A DNA stretch of 64,000 nt from contig CAVPNY010000015.1 in NCBI GenBank assembly GCA_963706905.1, positions 124,001-188,000 on the forward strand, in the 5' to 3' direction. The DNA is from CAVPNY01 sp963706905 (lineage in GTDB: Bacteria > Chloroflexota > Anaerolineae > Anaerolineales > UBA4823). Under the pieces are notes generated by a model that worked only from the letters and a program-made list of their open reading frames with translations, ran no database searches and had not been told where the DNA came from. Position 1 is the stretch's first letter. Every line of letters begins with the position of its first letter. Made by a program: the position numbers and the translations under genes. Positions 8,032 through 17,736 of the stretch are shown piece after piece.

Positions 8032-8919
8032 TTAAGGTGCGATCTGATCAGTGATGTCTGGAGAGATCGAGACTGGCGGCTTGCCGAAGTGGATAGCGAG
8101 AGCAGTTAAGCGGGCAGCTTCGGCCAGTTGAGCCCGGCTTAGATCTGTTTTGGCTGCCCGGGTCCAGGCGGTGCTGCCGTATAGGTTGTACTGATCCCCG
8201 GCGATGGCGTTCAGGCGAGCGGCGTCGGCCATTTGCACACGAATCAGGATTTTTGGCGCTCTTGTCCAGGCGGTGCTGCCATACAGGTTGTACTGCTCCC
8301 CGGCGAGGCAGACAGGCGGGCGGCGTCGGCCATTTGCACACGAGTCAGGATTTTTGGCGCCTTGGTCCAGGCGGTGCTGCCATACAGGTTGTATTGCTCC
8401 CCGGCGATGGCGTTCAGGCGGGCGGCGTCGGCCATTTGCACACGAGTTAGGATTTTTGGCGCTCTTGTCCAGGCCGTGCTGCCGTACAGGTTGTACTGAT
8501 CCCTGGCGATGGCGTTCAGGCGGGCGGCGTCGGCCAACTGCGCACGGGTCAGTGATTTGGGCGCCCGGGTCCAGGCGGTGCTGCCGTACAGGTTGTACTG
8601 CTCTCCGGCGAGAGCAGACAGACGGGCGGCGTCGGCGAACTGCACGCGGGTCAAGGTCTTTGGTGCTCGGGTCCAGGCGGTGCTGCCGAACAGGTTGTAC
8701 GCTAGCCGGCCAGGCCGATCAGACGAGCGATTTCAGCTGCATCTACCCGGAGAGCCAAAAGCTCGGATGTTTTGGCATGAGCTGGATTACCATTGATAGC
8801 CCAGGATAGGCTGTTGTTGCTCAAGATGATAACGCTCATCACAACCAGGGCAAGTACGGCCATCAGGGTGACGGACAGGTAGAATGTGAATCAGGGGTGG
8901 ACAAACGTTGGTGGTACAT
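8032..8919 (-). pseudogene. Secreted protein of tandem 34-residue repeats (frameshifted)
   Basis: From an ATG at 8919 (GGAG six bases upstream) the minus strand encodes a hydrophobic segment (MAVLALVVMSVIILS), then a short linker, then at least six tandem repeats. The repeat contains Q-YNLYGSTAWTRAPK and LTR-Q-ADAARL. Copies of the landmark gtccaggc lie at 8162, 8264, 8365, 8467, 8569 and 8671. Spacing is 102, 101, 102, 102 and 102 bp, so one base is missing around 8310. There is another frame break near 8705, where a TAG appears after LAG, and one near 8890 between the start codon and the hydrophobic segment. I know no named family for this repeat. Length (34 aa) matches TPR/PPR, but the residue pattern does not. 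The product would be surface or extracellular. Confidence 0.6.
8162..8688 (-). repeat. Six-copy 102-bp tandem coding repeat
   Basis: In-frame direct repeats of 102 bp with high nucleotide identity between copies, giving 34-residue protein repeats. The interval between the second and third landmark is 101 bp, which pins a single-base deletion. The repeats are translated and contiguous, which rules out a CRISPR array. Confidence 0.9.
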
Positions 8920-9146
8920 TTTAATCTCCGTTTATCTGATATTGATTGGGTTTGGATTTCCAATGCGAGCGGAACGTATCTGTTTGTGACCCAGCATATC
9001 AGCCGGCGTTTGTGAATGTCCCAGAGCGTTATTCAGCGTATTTTTATGAAAATTGTTACCGGAAATTGTGCTATACTGACCCTGAATTAAGTTCCTTCAT
9101 CGAAGCGCTTGGTCTGTTTCGTTCGATTAGCGGGGAGACACCAGAG

Positions 9147-12100
9147 ATGAAGTCCGGTTGCTGGGCCAATTTAAGATTCAGGCCGACGAGGCACAGGTCG
9201 ACATTCCCTCCCGGCCTGCCCAATCTCTGTTTGCTTATCTGCTCATTAATGCTGGGATATCTCCTTCCGTCGCGAAAAGCTGGCCGGATTGCTGTGGCCA
9301 GAAGCGATGGATGAAAACGCCCGCGGCTATTTGCGTTCAGCGTTATGGCGCATCCGTAAGTCACTGGAAACAGCTGGGCTGTCAGCGGGAGATCTACCTG
9401 GAGATTGATGAGATCGGTGTGGCGTTTCGCAGGGAAGGCGGAGTACTGGTTGGATTTTGAACGGCTGATGGAACGCAGGGAAGGGCCGTGCGCTGGACGA
9501 CAGAAGGGCTTAGCCGAGTTGGTCTCGCTTTACCAGGGGGAGCTGCTGCCCGGTTTTTATGATGAGTGGGCGGTGCTGGAGCGGGAGCGGGCGCGGGCCG
9601 CTTTCGATCACAAGATGAAATTGCTGCTTGAGCGGTTGATCGGCGAGCGGCGTTGGGAGGAAGTGCTGGAGTGGGGGGAGCGTTGGATCGCCCTGGGGCA
9701 AGTTCCAGAGGGAGCTTACCGGGCTCTGATGATCGCCCATGCTGGGATGGGCGATCTGTCGAGCATGGTGCTGGCCTACCAGCGCTGCGCCGAAGCCTTT
9801 GAGCGTGAGCTGGGCCTGGAGCCTTCCGCTGAGCTGCAAGAATTGTATGCTGGTTTGAAGCGCGGCGAGATTCCGGCAGAACTGGCAACCTTGCTGCTGG
9901 TGGAAGCGGAACGAGAATTGGTCGCAGAGCAGCCGCCAGAAGCAGGGGAAGCCCCATTCAAAGGCCTGGAATTCTTCGATGTCGCGGACGCTGATCTGTT
10001 TTTTGGGCGGGAATGGTTGACGGCCAAACTGGTGGCGCACTTACGGGAGAGCCGTTTCCTGGCGGTGGTGGGGGCTTCGGGGAGCGGGAAGTCGTCGGTT
10101 GTGCGGGCCGGGTTGGTGTGCGGCTGCGAAGCGGCGAAAGGCTGGCAGATGGCAGCGCCCCGCCTGAGGGCAGTGATCGGTGGCTGGTTTACATCATCAC
10201 GCCTGGGGCACGACCACTGGAGGCGCTGGCGGGCAGTCTGAGCCGTGAAGAGGAGTCGGTCACGGCAACTGCCAGGTTAATGGATGACCTGGCGCAGGAA
10301 GCACGCAGCTTACACTCTGTACGCCAGGCGGCTGGTGGAGGAGCGTAAGGCAGAGCGGCTATTGCTGGTGGTGGATCAATTTGAGGAACTATTCACCCTG
10401 TGCCGGGAAGAAAGGGAGCGAGCAGCGTTCATTGCCAATCTGGTGACTGCGGCAGGGAGTGAAGCGGGGGGACTGACGGTGGTGGTGATGGCGTTGCGGG
10501 CGGATTTCTACGCCCATTGCAGCCAGTATCCTGAGCTGCGCCATCTGCTGGCCCAGCACCAGGAATACATCGGGCCGATGAGCAGCGAGGAGCTGCGTCG
10601 GGCGATCGAGGAACCAGCCAACCAGGCCGGATGGGAATTCCAGCCGGGATTGGTGGATCTGATCCTGCGCGACGCCCAGGGCGAGCCAGGGGCGCTGCCG
10701 CTGCTGTCGCATGCCTTGCTGGAGACCTGGGGGCGGCGCAACGGGCGGATCATGACGCTCAAGGGGTATGCAGAAGCGGGTGGGGTGCGGGGGGCGATTG
10801 CCAGGACCGCCGATACGGTCTTCAACCTACAATTGAGCGAGGAGCAGCAGCAGATTGCGCGGAATATATTCCTGCGGCTGACGGAGTTGGGGGAAGGCAC
10901 GCAGGAAACCCGGCGGCGGGCAGGGTTTACGGAGCTGGTGCTCCGCTCGGAGGCAGCGGAGGAGGTGCAGGAGGTGCTGGAAGCGCTGGCGGAGGCGCGT
11001 CTGATCACGCTATCGGAGGAGAGCGCCGAGGTGGCGCACGAGGCGCTGATCCGGGAGTGGCCCAGGCTGCACGAGTGGCTGGTGCAGGACCGGCAGAGCC
11101 TGCTGACCCACCGCCACCTGACAGAGGCGGCCCAGCAGTGGGAAGAGATGGAGTGGGATGAAGGAGAATTGTATCGGGGCGGGCGCTTGAGCCAGGCGCT
11201 GGAGTGGGCTGAAGGGCATGCAGACGAGATGAATCCGCTGGAGCAGGAGTTCCTGCAGGCCTCACGGGAGCTGGCTGAGCGACAGGCGGCGGAGCAGGAG
11301 GCGCAGCGCCGGCGTGAGCTGGGAGCGGCGCAAAAGCTGGCTGAGGCAGAGCAGCAGCGTGCGAGACACGGCACGTGCCAACCGGCGGCTACGCTGGTTT
11401 GCGGCTGGCCTGAGCGCGGTCCTTTTGGTGGCCATTTTCGCTGCAATTGCTGGCGTACCAGCAGAGCCGGATGGCAGATAATGAAGCCCACCTGCCAGAT
11501 CGCGTGAGCTGGCGGCAGCTGCGGTCAGCTACCTTGAGGCCGATCCGCAGCAGAGTCTCTACCTTGCCCTGGCGGCTGTGGATGAGGCGCAGACGGCTGG
11601 CCAGCCGGCCGCCCGCGAGGCGGAGGAAGCCTGCACAGGGCAGTGCAGGCCTCCCGGCTAGATGGTGCTATCCAACCAGGGCCAAGCCGATGCGCACCGA
11701 CGGGTCTCAGCCTGGATGGTCGCATGATGGTTACTGGCGGAGGGCGGACGGTTTCATGCGCCTGTGGGATCCGGCGAGCGGTAAAGAGCGAAATCCGGAG
11801 ACAAGCGCATCCTGGGAGCTAGACAGCCTGGCTTTCGATCCATCCGGAAAGCGATTGGCCAGCAGCAGTAGCACAGATCGCACAGCAAAGATCTGGGATA
11901 CTTCGACAGGAAAGGAGTCATTATCGGTCAGCGTGATTAATCGGGTGAGCGGGGTGGCGTTTAGCCCAGACGGGGAATGCCTTGCAGTATCGGACCTTGA
12001 TGGGACAGTAAAGTTCGTCAATGCGATGAGTGGCGAGGTGCTTTTGACGATTACCAACGAGCGCCAGGAAGGAGGCTTCCAGAATATTGCCTTCAGCCCG

Positions 12101-14595
12101 GATGGACTGCAGCTGGCCACGGCTGGAATGGTTAATGTAGTCAAGGTGTGGGATGTGTTTGGGCTGCTAAACTCTGGCACATCGGCTGAATCCGGCATGA
12201 AACCAAAACAAGCTGTTTTGCTAAAGACCCTCCCGGGTTTTACGACAGATGTGTCTTCCGTTGAATATAGCCCGAACGGTAAATTGCTGGCTGCGACAGG
12301 AGGAGACCAGATTATCCTGATTTGGGATACATCCACCTGGGAACCTGTCCTGACCCTTTCTGGACATACTGATTGGATCGGAGGCTTTCATTTTAGCCCG
12401 GATGGTAAGCGTCTGGCCAGCGCCAGCTTCGACTCGAAAGCGATCCTGTGGGATTTAACCAACGGCGAGAGAATGCTGACTCTTTCTGGCCAGCAAAGCC
12501 CAATCTTTGGGATGGACTTCAGTCCGGATGGAAAAAGCCTGGTCACGGGAAGCGCGGATGGCAAGATTCGTTTTTGGAACATCTCGCTCAGCCAGGAATG
12601 GCTAACCTTTCCCACCGCACCTGGGGCAGGACGCCTGGATTATGATCCGGGAGGAGTCTTTGTAGCAGCTGGTTATGGCCCGCAGGGAGCCGTAAAAGTC
12701 TGGGATACGCGCAGCGGAGCCGAGGTGCTCAGTTTGTCGGAAGGGAGCCACCGCAGCTGGGTGGAGAGCGTGGCTTTCAGTCCGGATGGAGCCCTTTTGG
12801 CCACCGCCAGCCTGGATGGTATGGCGAAGATCTGGAGTATGCCGGATGGCCAATTACTGTATACGCTCAGCGGTCATGTCATGGGGATCTATGATCTGGC
12901 CTTCAGCCCGGATGAGAAACGCCTGGCGACGGCAGGGGGCGATTCTGTAGTCATGATCTGGGATGTGGAGACCGGCCAGGAGATCGGCACCTTACAGAGT
13001 GGGTCCGTAATCATGGGTCTAGACTTCAGCCCAGATGGCAGATTGTTAGCGATGACCAGCACTTCGGGCGTGATCAAGGTTTGGGATGTGGATCAAGGCC
13101 AGCGCATAAAAAACCTGGGCAATCTGTCGGTCGTGCTGGAAGATATCGCCTTCAGCCCGGATGGAGGCAGGTTGGCGGTAGCTGCAGATGATGGAAAGGC
13201 CAGCCTGTGGGACTATGACTCCGGTGAGCTGGTTACCACTCTGGATACGCGCAGCGGCGGGGCGGTGATGGGGGTGGCCTTCAGCCCGGATGGAAAGCGC
13301 CTGGCGACGGCCAGCCGGGATGGGGCGGTGATCCTGTGGGATGCGGGCACTGGCCAGGAATTGCTCAGGCTGTCAACAGAAATCCATGCCAGATTGGCTG
13401 ATTTGGCCTTCAGCCCGGATGGGAAACAACTGGCGACCAGTGGCGATGATGCGGTGCGGATATACCTGCTGGATATTGAAGAACTGGTCCAGCTGGCAGA
13501 GACAGCGCCTGGCGCGGTCCTGACACAGGATGAGTGTATTCGCTACCTGCCGGCTGAGCAAGTGCGCCGGTCTGGCGATCCAGGCGGAAGTCGACGCCTG
13601 CACTGGCACAAATCCAAGCCTCAGTGGCCTCCACCCAACGAAAGTGTGTCTGGTAACGGATGCGACCGGCTCAAGGATGGCGGTCTTATAACCAGATTGC
13701 TTACCAGGGGATGCAGCTGCCGAAGTCAAGTTTGGATGGATCGAAGGACTCTTTGAGCCGCAGCTTGAAAGCGAATTCGATCGATCTTGGCAACGTGGTA
13801 GAAAGCGATTGCGAGCTGATCGTGCTGATGGGTTTTCATGTGGGTTGATTATCTTCCCGCCGGTGGCGCAAGACCACCCCGGACAAAAATTCATCATGAT
13901 AGATTTCCTTTATGACCCGGCGCGAAAATCTGCGGGGTCGAGATCTATGCCGCGGACCAGGCTGCCTTCCTGGCTGGATATGCGGCAGCGGCAGCCACCC
14001 AGACGGGAAAAGTGGCCACCTTTGGCGCAATCAACCTGCCATCGGTCAACGATTTCATGACGGTTTTGCCCTAGGCGTGCAAGCATTACAACCAAAAGCA
14101 CAGCACGGAGGTTAAGTGCTGGGTTGGGACTCGAGGCCGGAGAAGGGGCATATACGGGAGATTTTTATCCACCAGAGTTAGGCACCCAAATGGCGGGGCA
14201 GTTCCTGGCCAAGGTGCTGATATCATTTCCGGTAGCCGGGGTCGATATTCCTGTGGCTGGCCCTTATGTTGGCTTAGGCGCCGCACAGGCCGTGAACGAT
14301 CACGGTGAAGCCTATCTGATCGGCGTGGATATCGATTACACGGTGTGGAGCCAGATTACACGGATATCATCTTGACCAGTGTGCTGAAACGTTTGGATAT
14401 CAGCGTAATGCAGGCAGTGGAAGTCGTTGAGCAGGGTAATTTTACGGGTGGAATGCATATGGGTACGCTGGATAATGGTGGCGTAGGACTGGCACCTTTC
14501 CATAGCAACGAATCAATGTCCCCGCCTCGGTCAAGGCTGAACTGGAGCAGATCAAGGCGGATATTATTGCTGGGAAGATCGAGACCAAACCGTAA
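9147..14595 (+). pseudogene. BTAD-nSTAND1 NTPase-TM-WD40-PnrA-like giant protein, multiply frameshifted
   Basis: A single ancestral gene of about 1,800 codons can be read by switching frame more than ten times. In order it encodes: a SARP-like DNA-binding/N-terminal part (9150-9400); a BTAD helical domain (about 9500-9890, with LLPGFYDEWAVLERER); an nSTAND1 NTPase (about 9955-11250) opening with PFKGLEFFDVADADLFFGRE, Walker A GASGSGKSS and Walker B LLLVVDQFEE; a transmembrane helix (about 11390-11455); about 13 WD40 repeats (11750-13470, FSPDG motif); and a PnrA/BMP-type binding domain (13575-14595). Breaks lie near 9150, 9260, 9400, 9435, 10125, 10317, 11370, 11640, 13566, 13672 and 13695, many explainable by loss of one base in a short homopolymer. 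The intact protein would be a sensor/regulator that oligomerises on ligand binding. Confidence 0.75.
13571..14595 (+). other. PnrA/BMP-type substrate-binding domain at the end of the broken STAND protein
   Basis: After the last WD40 repeat and the family's usual tail (LTQDECIRYLPAEQ) the reading continues, with corrections, into KVCLVTDATG, NQIAYQGMQL, VESDCELIVLMGF, DHPGQKF, VATFGAINLPSVNDFMTGF, FPVAGVDIP and YLIGVDIDYT. These match the basic membrane protein / purine nucleoside receptor family (Med, TmpC, PnrA), normally a separate lipoprotein of ABC importers. It ends at the TAA at 14593-14595. It lacks its own signal peptide or lipobox, so it is a fused ligand-sensing domain rather than a neighbouring transporter gene. 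Confidence 0.7.
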
Positions 14596-14648
14596 TCTTC
14601 GCGTCCTTCCTGCCTTTGGCGGTTCAAATTGACTGATTTTCAGGGGAG

Positions 14649-14702
14649 CCACAGATGAACACAGAAAAGGGTAAAATCGCCTGTGTTCATCTGTGGTTTT
14701 TT
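14649..14702 (+). terminator. Strong rho-independent terminator (16-bp perfect stem, T6)
   Basis: Arms 14649-14664 and 14681-14696 are exactly complementary (CCACAGATGAACACAG), with a 16-nt loop and six T directly after. It closes the STAND gene. It overlaps the first ATG-like start of the following UbiD frame, which confirms the internal TTG start for that gene. Confidence 0.9.
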
Positions 14703-14718
14703 ATTGAGGAGCGACAAC

Positions 14719-16026
14719 TTGATTTTCCGAAGTTCCCTGAAACGGTTGGATGAGCAGGGCCAGCTGGTGAGGGTCAGCCAACCGATCTCAAAGGAATACG
14801 AGATCGCTGGGGTGCTCAAACGGCTTGAGCCGCGGCCGGTCCTTTTCGAGCAAGTGCAAGGGTCCTATTTTCAGGTCTTGGGCAACCTTTTTTGCAGCAA
14901 GGCAGCCTTCGCCGCTTATTTTGGATTAACCCCGCGCGAGATAATTCCCATGTTGACCAGGGCGATTGACACGCGCTCACCTTGCGAGGTGGTGAACGAA
15001 GCCCCTTGCCAGGAAGTTGTCATCCACGAACCAGATCTTGATCAATTACCCATCCCGCTGCACTGCGATGGCGATGGCGGGAACTATATCAGCGCCGGGG
15101 TAGTGATCGCCAGCCACCCGCGCCATGGTCAAAACCTGGATTTCCACCGCTGTATGCAGATCTCACGGAATGAGATGGCTATGCGGGTGGTGCGCTCGCG
15201 CCACTTCGATGCTTTCCTGACAGAGTTGGGCCAAGTGGATGTGGCGGTGTGCGTGGGTAACCCGCCTAGCGTGCTGGCGGCGGCGGCGACCTCGGTGGAG
15301 ATCGGTATCGATGAGCTGGAGATCGCCAATGCCCTGGAGCCGCTTCAGGTGGTGCGTGCCTGCTCGGTCGACCTGTACGTGCCGGCTGAAGCCGAATTCG
15401 TGCTGGAAGGGACCGTTTACCGCGATCGGCGGCACGCCGAAGGGCCGTTTGTCGACCTGACCGAGACGCAGGATGTGGTGCGCCAGGAGCCGGTCTTTGT
15501 AGTAAAAACGATCACCCATCGCAAAGATGCCATCTGGCAGGCCCTGTTGCCAGGATGTTTGGAGCACAAGCTGCTGATGGGCATGCCTCGCGAGCCAACC
15601 ATCTTCAAGCAAGTCAACCAGGTGGCGCGCTGCCTGGATGTCAATATTGATCCAGGGGGCAGCTCCTGGCTGCATGCCATCGTGCAGATAGACAAGCAAA
15701 CCGAACAGGATGGAAAGAAAGCGATCCAGGCGGCTTTTGAAGGCCATCATTCTTGCAAGCACATCTTTGTGGTTGATAAAGATATCGACATTTACAACCC
15801 GTTCGAGGTGAGTTGGGCGATGGCGACCCGCTTCCAGGGGGACGTGGACATGGTGGTTAAAGAACGCGAAACCGGCTCCAGCCTGGATCCCAGCGCTGAG
15901 GCCGGGACGTATCTAACCACCAAGATCGGTTTCGATATGACGAAGCCGCTCGATGCGAAGGGAAAATCTTTCGATAAGACGCCTTTCCCAGAGGTGGACC
16001 TGGAGAAGTTTATTGGGAATGGGTAG
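14719..16026 (+). CDS. UbiD family decarboxylase, likely anhydromevalonate phosphate decarboxylase
   Basis: 435 aa from TTG 14719, which has GAGGA eight bases upstream. The longer open frame starts inside the terminator stem. UbiD enzymes are prenyl-FMN dependent (de)carboxylases. The E-R-E catalytic region is represented by EGPFVDLTET (about 245-254) and by arginines in the NEMAMRVVRSRH stretch. The EGPFVD form resembles archaeal UbiD homologues more than bacterial UbiD. Directly downstream lie both aconitase-X subunits. In the archaeal mevalonate pathway these make trans-anhydromevalonate 5-phosphate, which the UbiD homologue decarboxylates to isopentenyl phosphate. Alternative: an aromatic acid decarboxylase. 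No ubiX is in the window. Confidence 0.82.
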   Translation: MIFRSSLKRLDEQGQLVRVSQPISKEYEIAGVLKRLEPRPVLFEQVQGSYFQVLGNLFCSKAAFAAYFGLTPREIIPMLTRAIDTRSPCEVVNEAPCQEVVIHEPDLDQLPIPLHCDGDGGNYISAGVVIASHPRHGQNLDFHRCMQISRNEMAMRVVRSRHFDAFLTELGQVDVAVCVGNPPSVLAAAATSVEIGIDELEIANALEPLQVVRACSVDLYVPAEAEFVLEGTVYRDRRHAEGPFVDLTETQDVVRQEPVFVVKTITHRKDAIWQALLPGCLEHKLLMGMPREPTIFKQVNQVARCLDVNIDPGGSSWLHAIVQIDKQTEQDGKKAIQAAFEGHHSCKHIFVVDKDIDIYNPFEVSWAMATRFQGDVDMVVKERETGSSLDPSAEAGTYLTTKIGFDMTKPLDAKGKSFDKTPFPEVDLEKFIGNG

Positions 16027-16096
16027 GGGCACGGTGAATGATAAGTCAACTTTCGTGCGGTAGAATCTCGCCAAGCCCCTACCGATGAGGTGAACA

Positions 16097-17332
16097 TTGA
16101 GACTGACTGTTGAAGAACAGGCCATGCTGGACGGCGGGGGTGGACGGGCGGCCCAAAAAGCCATGCAGATCTTGGCGGCTCTGGGTAGGATCTACGGCGC
16201 GGAATGTATGCTGCCAGTTACATCCGTGCAGATCGCCGGGGTGAGTTACGACAATCTGAGTGAGGCCGGGCTGCAATTCCTCTCTGAAATGGCGGATGGC
16301 GGAGGCAGAGCCCGCGTTCTGACTACCTTGAATCCGGCGGGGATGGATATCGAGAATTGGACTGCATTGGGTATTGACCAGGAGTTCGCTTCAAATCAGC
16401 AGCGAGTAATTGAGGTCTTCGCCCGCATGGGTGTGATTACCACCTGCACCTGCACGCCTTACCTGGCGGGCAATCTGCCGCATTATGGCGAGCACATCGC
16501 CTGGGCAGAGAGCAGTGCGGTGTGCTTTGCTAATTCGGTCATCGGGGCGCGCAGCAACCGGGAGGGTGGGCCGAGTGCCCTGGCAGCCGCCCTGACCGGG
16601 CGCACACCAGCCTACGGGTTGCATCTGGATCAATCCCGGCGGCCAACAGTTACATTTGATATCAGGAATTTGCCGGAGGGGGGAACCTATTGGTTTGGTG
16701 CGCTTGGTATGGCGATCGGGGAGCGGCTACAGGCGCTAGGGGGTAAGCCGGTGGCGTATATCCGCGGCGTGCCGGCGGCCTCGCTGGAGCAGCTTAAATC
16801 CTTTTCGGCCAGTCTGGCGACCTACGGCGGGGCGGCCATCTTCCACATGGAAGGCATCACGCCAGAAGCGGCCCTGTACCAACCTCCGCACGAGGCGATT
16901 CCAATCCAATTGGCAGATCTGGAATTGGCGCAAAGTACACTGAACGATTTAACAGCCAGTCAGGCCGATTTTGTCAGCCTGGGCTGTCCACATCTTTCGA
17001 TTCAGGAAATTGCCCGCATCGCCGAGCTTCTGGACGGCAAGCATGTAAAAAAGGAATTCTGGATCACCACTGCCCGGCCTACCAAGCAGATCGCTGACCA
17101 GATGGGCTATACTGCGGTCATCGAAGCCAGCGGGGCAAAGTTTGCCGTCGACACCTGTTGTGTGGTTTCTCCGATCAAAGGCCGCTTTCAGGCCCTGGTC
17201 ACCGACAGCGCCAAGGCATGTTATTATGCCGCGTCAAAAAACCGCTTTAAGACCGTCTTTCTACCTTTCGATCAGGTAGTCTTCGCTGCGCTGGGTGAGC
17301 CAGTAGATGCAGGAGAGGAGAGTCTCGGTTGA
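16097..17332 (+). CDS. Aconitase X large subunit (likely phosphomevalonate dehydratase large subunit)
   Basis: 411 aa from TTG 16097 with GAGGTG just upstream. AcnX catalytic domain (DUF521). Candidate [4Fe-4S] ligands are C117 or C119 (in TTCTCTPYL), C297 (SLGCPHLS) and C354 or C355 (VDTCCV), as expected for the family. The characterised two-subunit members are archaeal phosphomevalonate 5-dehydratase and bacterial cis-3-hydroxy-L-proline dehydratase. The UbiD gene 70 bp upstream favours the mevalonate role. Nothing for proline catabolism is nearby. The stop overlaps the small-subunit start by 4 bp. Confidence 0.88.
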   Translation: MRLTVEEQAMLDGGGGRAAQKAMQILAALGRIYGAECMLPVTSVQIAGVSYDNLSEAGLQFLSEMADGGGRARVLTTLNPAGMDIENWTALGIDQEFASNQQRVIEVFARMGVITTCTCTPYLAGNLPHYGEHIAWAESSAVCFANSVIGARSNREGGPSALAAALTGRTPAYGLHLDQSRRPTVTFDIRNLPEGGTYWFGALGMAIGERLQALGGKPVAYIRGVPAASLEQLKSFSASLATYGGAAIFHMEGITPEAALYQPPHEAIPIQLADLELAQSTLNDLTASQADFVSLGCPHLSIQEIARIAELLDGKHVKKEFWITTARPTKQIADQMGYTAVIEASGAKFAVDTCCVVSPIKGRFQALVTDSAKACYYAASKNRFKTVFLPFDQVVFAALGEPVDAGEESLG

Positions 17333-17736
17333 AGCTGCAGGGCAGGTCGATCTATACGGGATGCGTAGAAGGGGAGGCATTGGTCAGCCAGATGGGAATC
17401 TCGTTCTTTGGTGGGGTGGACCCGGAAAGCGGAGTGGTGGTCGAGCGCGGCCATGACCTGGAAGGGCAGTCGATCGCCGGCAAGGTGCTTGTTTTCCCGA
17501 CGGGTAAAGGCTCGACAGTTGGTTCGTATACGCTGTACCGGCTGAAGAAGGCCGGGCTGGCGCCGGCAGCCATCATCAACGCCGAATGCGAGACGATCAC
17601 CGCGGTGGGCTGCATTATTGCTGAAATTCCCTGTATAGATCAGGTGGATGTTAAGCTCTTTTGTTCCGGACAGCCAGTTCGAGTGAATGGTGACCAAGGG
17701 GTGGTGGAATTTCTCACCGATGAGATGGAACAATGA
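17329..17736 (+). CDS. Aconitase X swivel domain protein (phosphomevalonate dehydratase small subunit)
   Basis: 135 aa, DUF126. Start TTG 17329 overlaps the large-subunit stop, so the two are translationally coupled and expected to form the heterodimeric dehydratase. Conserved features visible are GRSIYTGCVEGEAL at the N-terminus, FPTGKGSTVGSYTLY in the middle and the GCIIAEIPCID segment. Its own stop overlaps the next start by 4 bp, placing the membrane protein at 17733 in the same transcript. Confidence 0.88.
   Translation: MKLQGRSIYTGCVEGEALVSQMGISFFGGVDPESGVVVERGHDLEGQSIAGKVLVFPTGKGSTVGSYTLYRLKKAGLAPAAIINAECETITAVGCIIAEIPCIDQVDVKLFCSGQPVRVNGDQGVVEFLTDEMEQ

Noticed and set aside
8162..8688. 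Regular repeats could be a CRISPR array
   Set aside because: The period is 102 bp with no spacer/repeat alternation. All copies are coding and translate to the same 34-residue unit.
14683..14718. Earlier start for the UbiD gene
   Set aside because: It lies within the stem of the rho-independent terminator; the TTG at 14719 has a proper ribosome site.
14719..16026. UbiD as 3-octaprenyl-4-hydroxybenzoate decarboxylase of ubiquinone synthesis
   Set aside because: No other ubi or men genes are near, the catalytic region resembles archaeal forms, and the AcnX neighbours give a better explanation.
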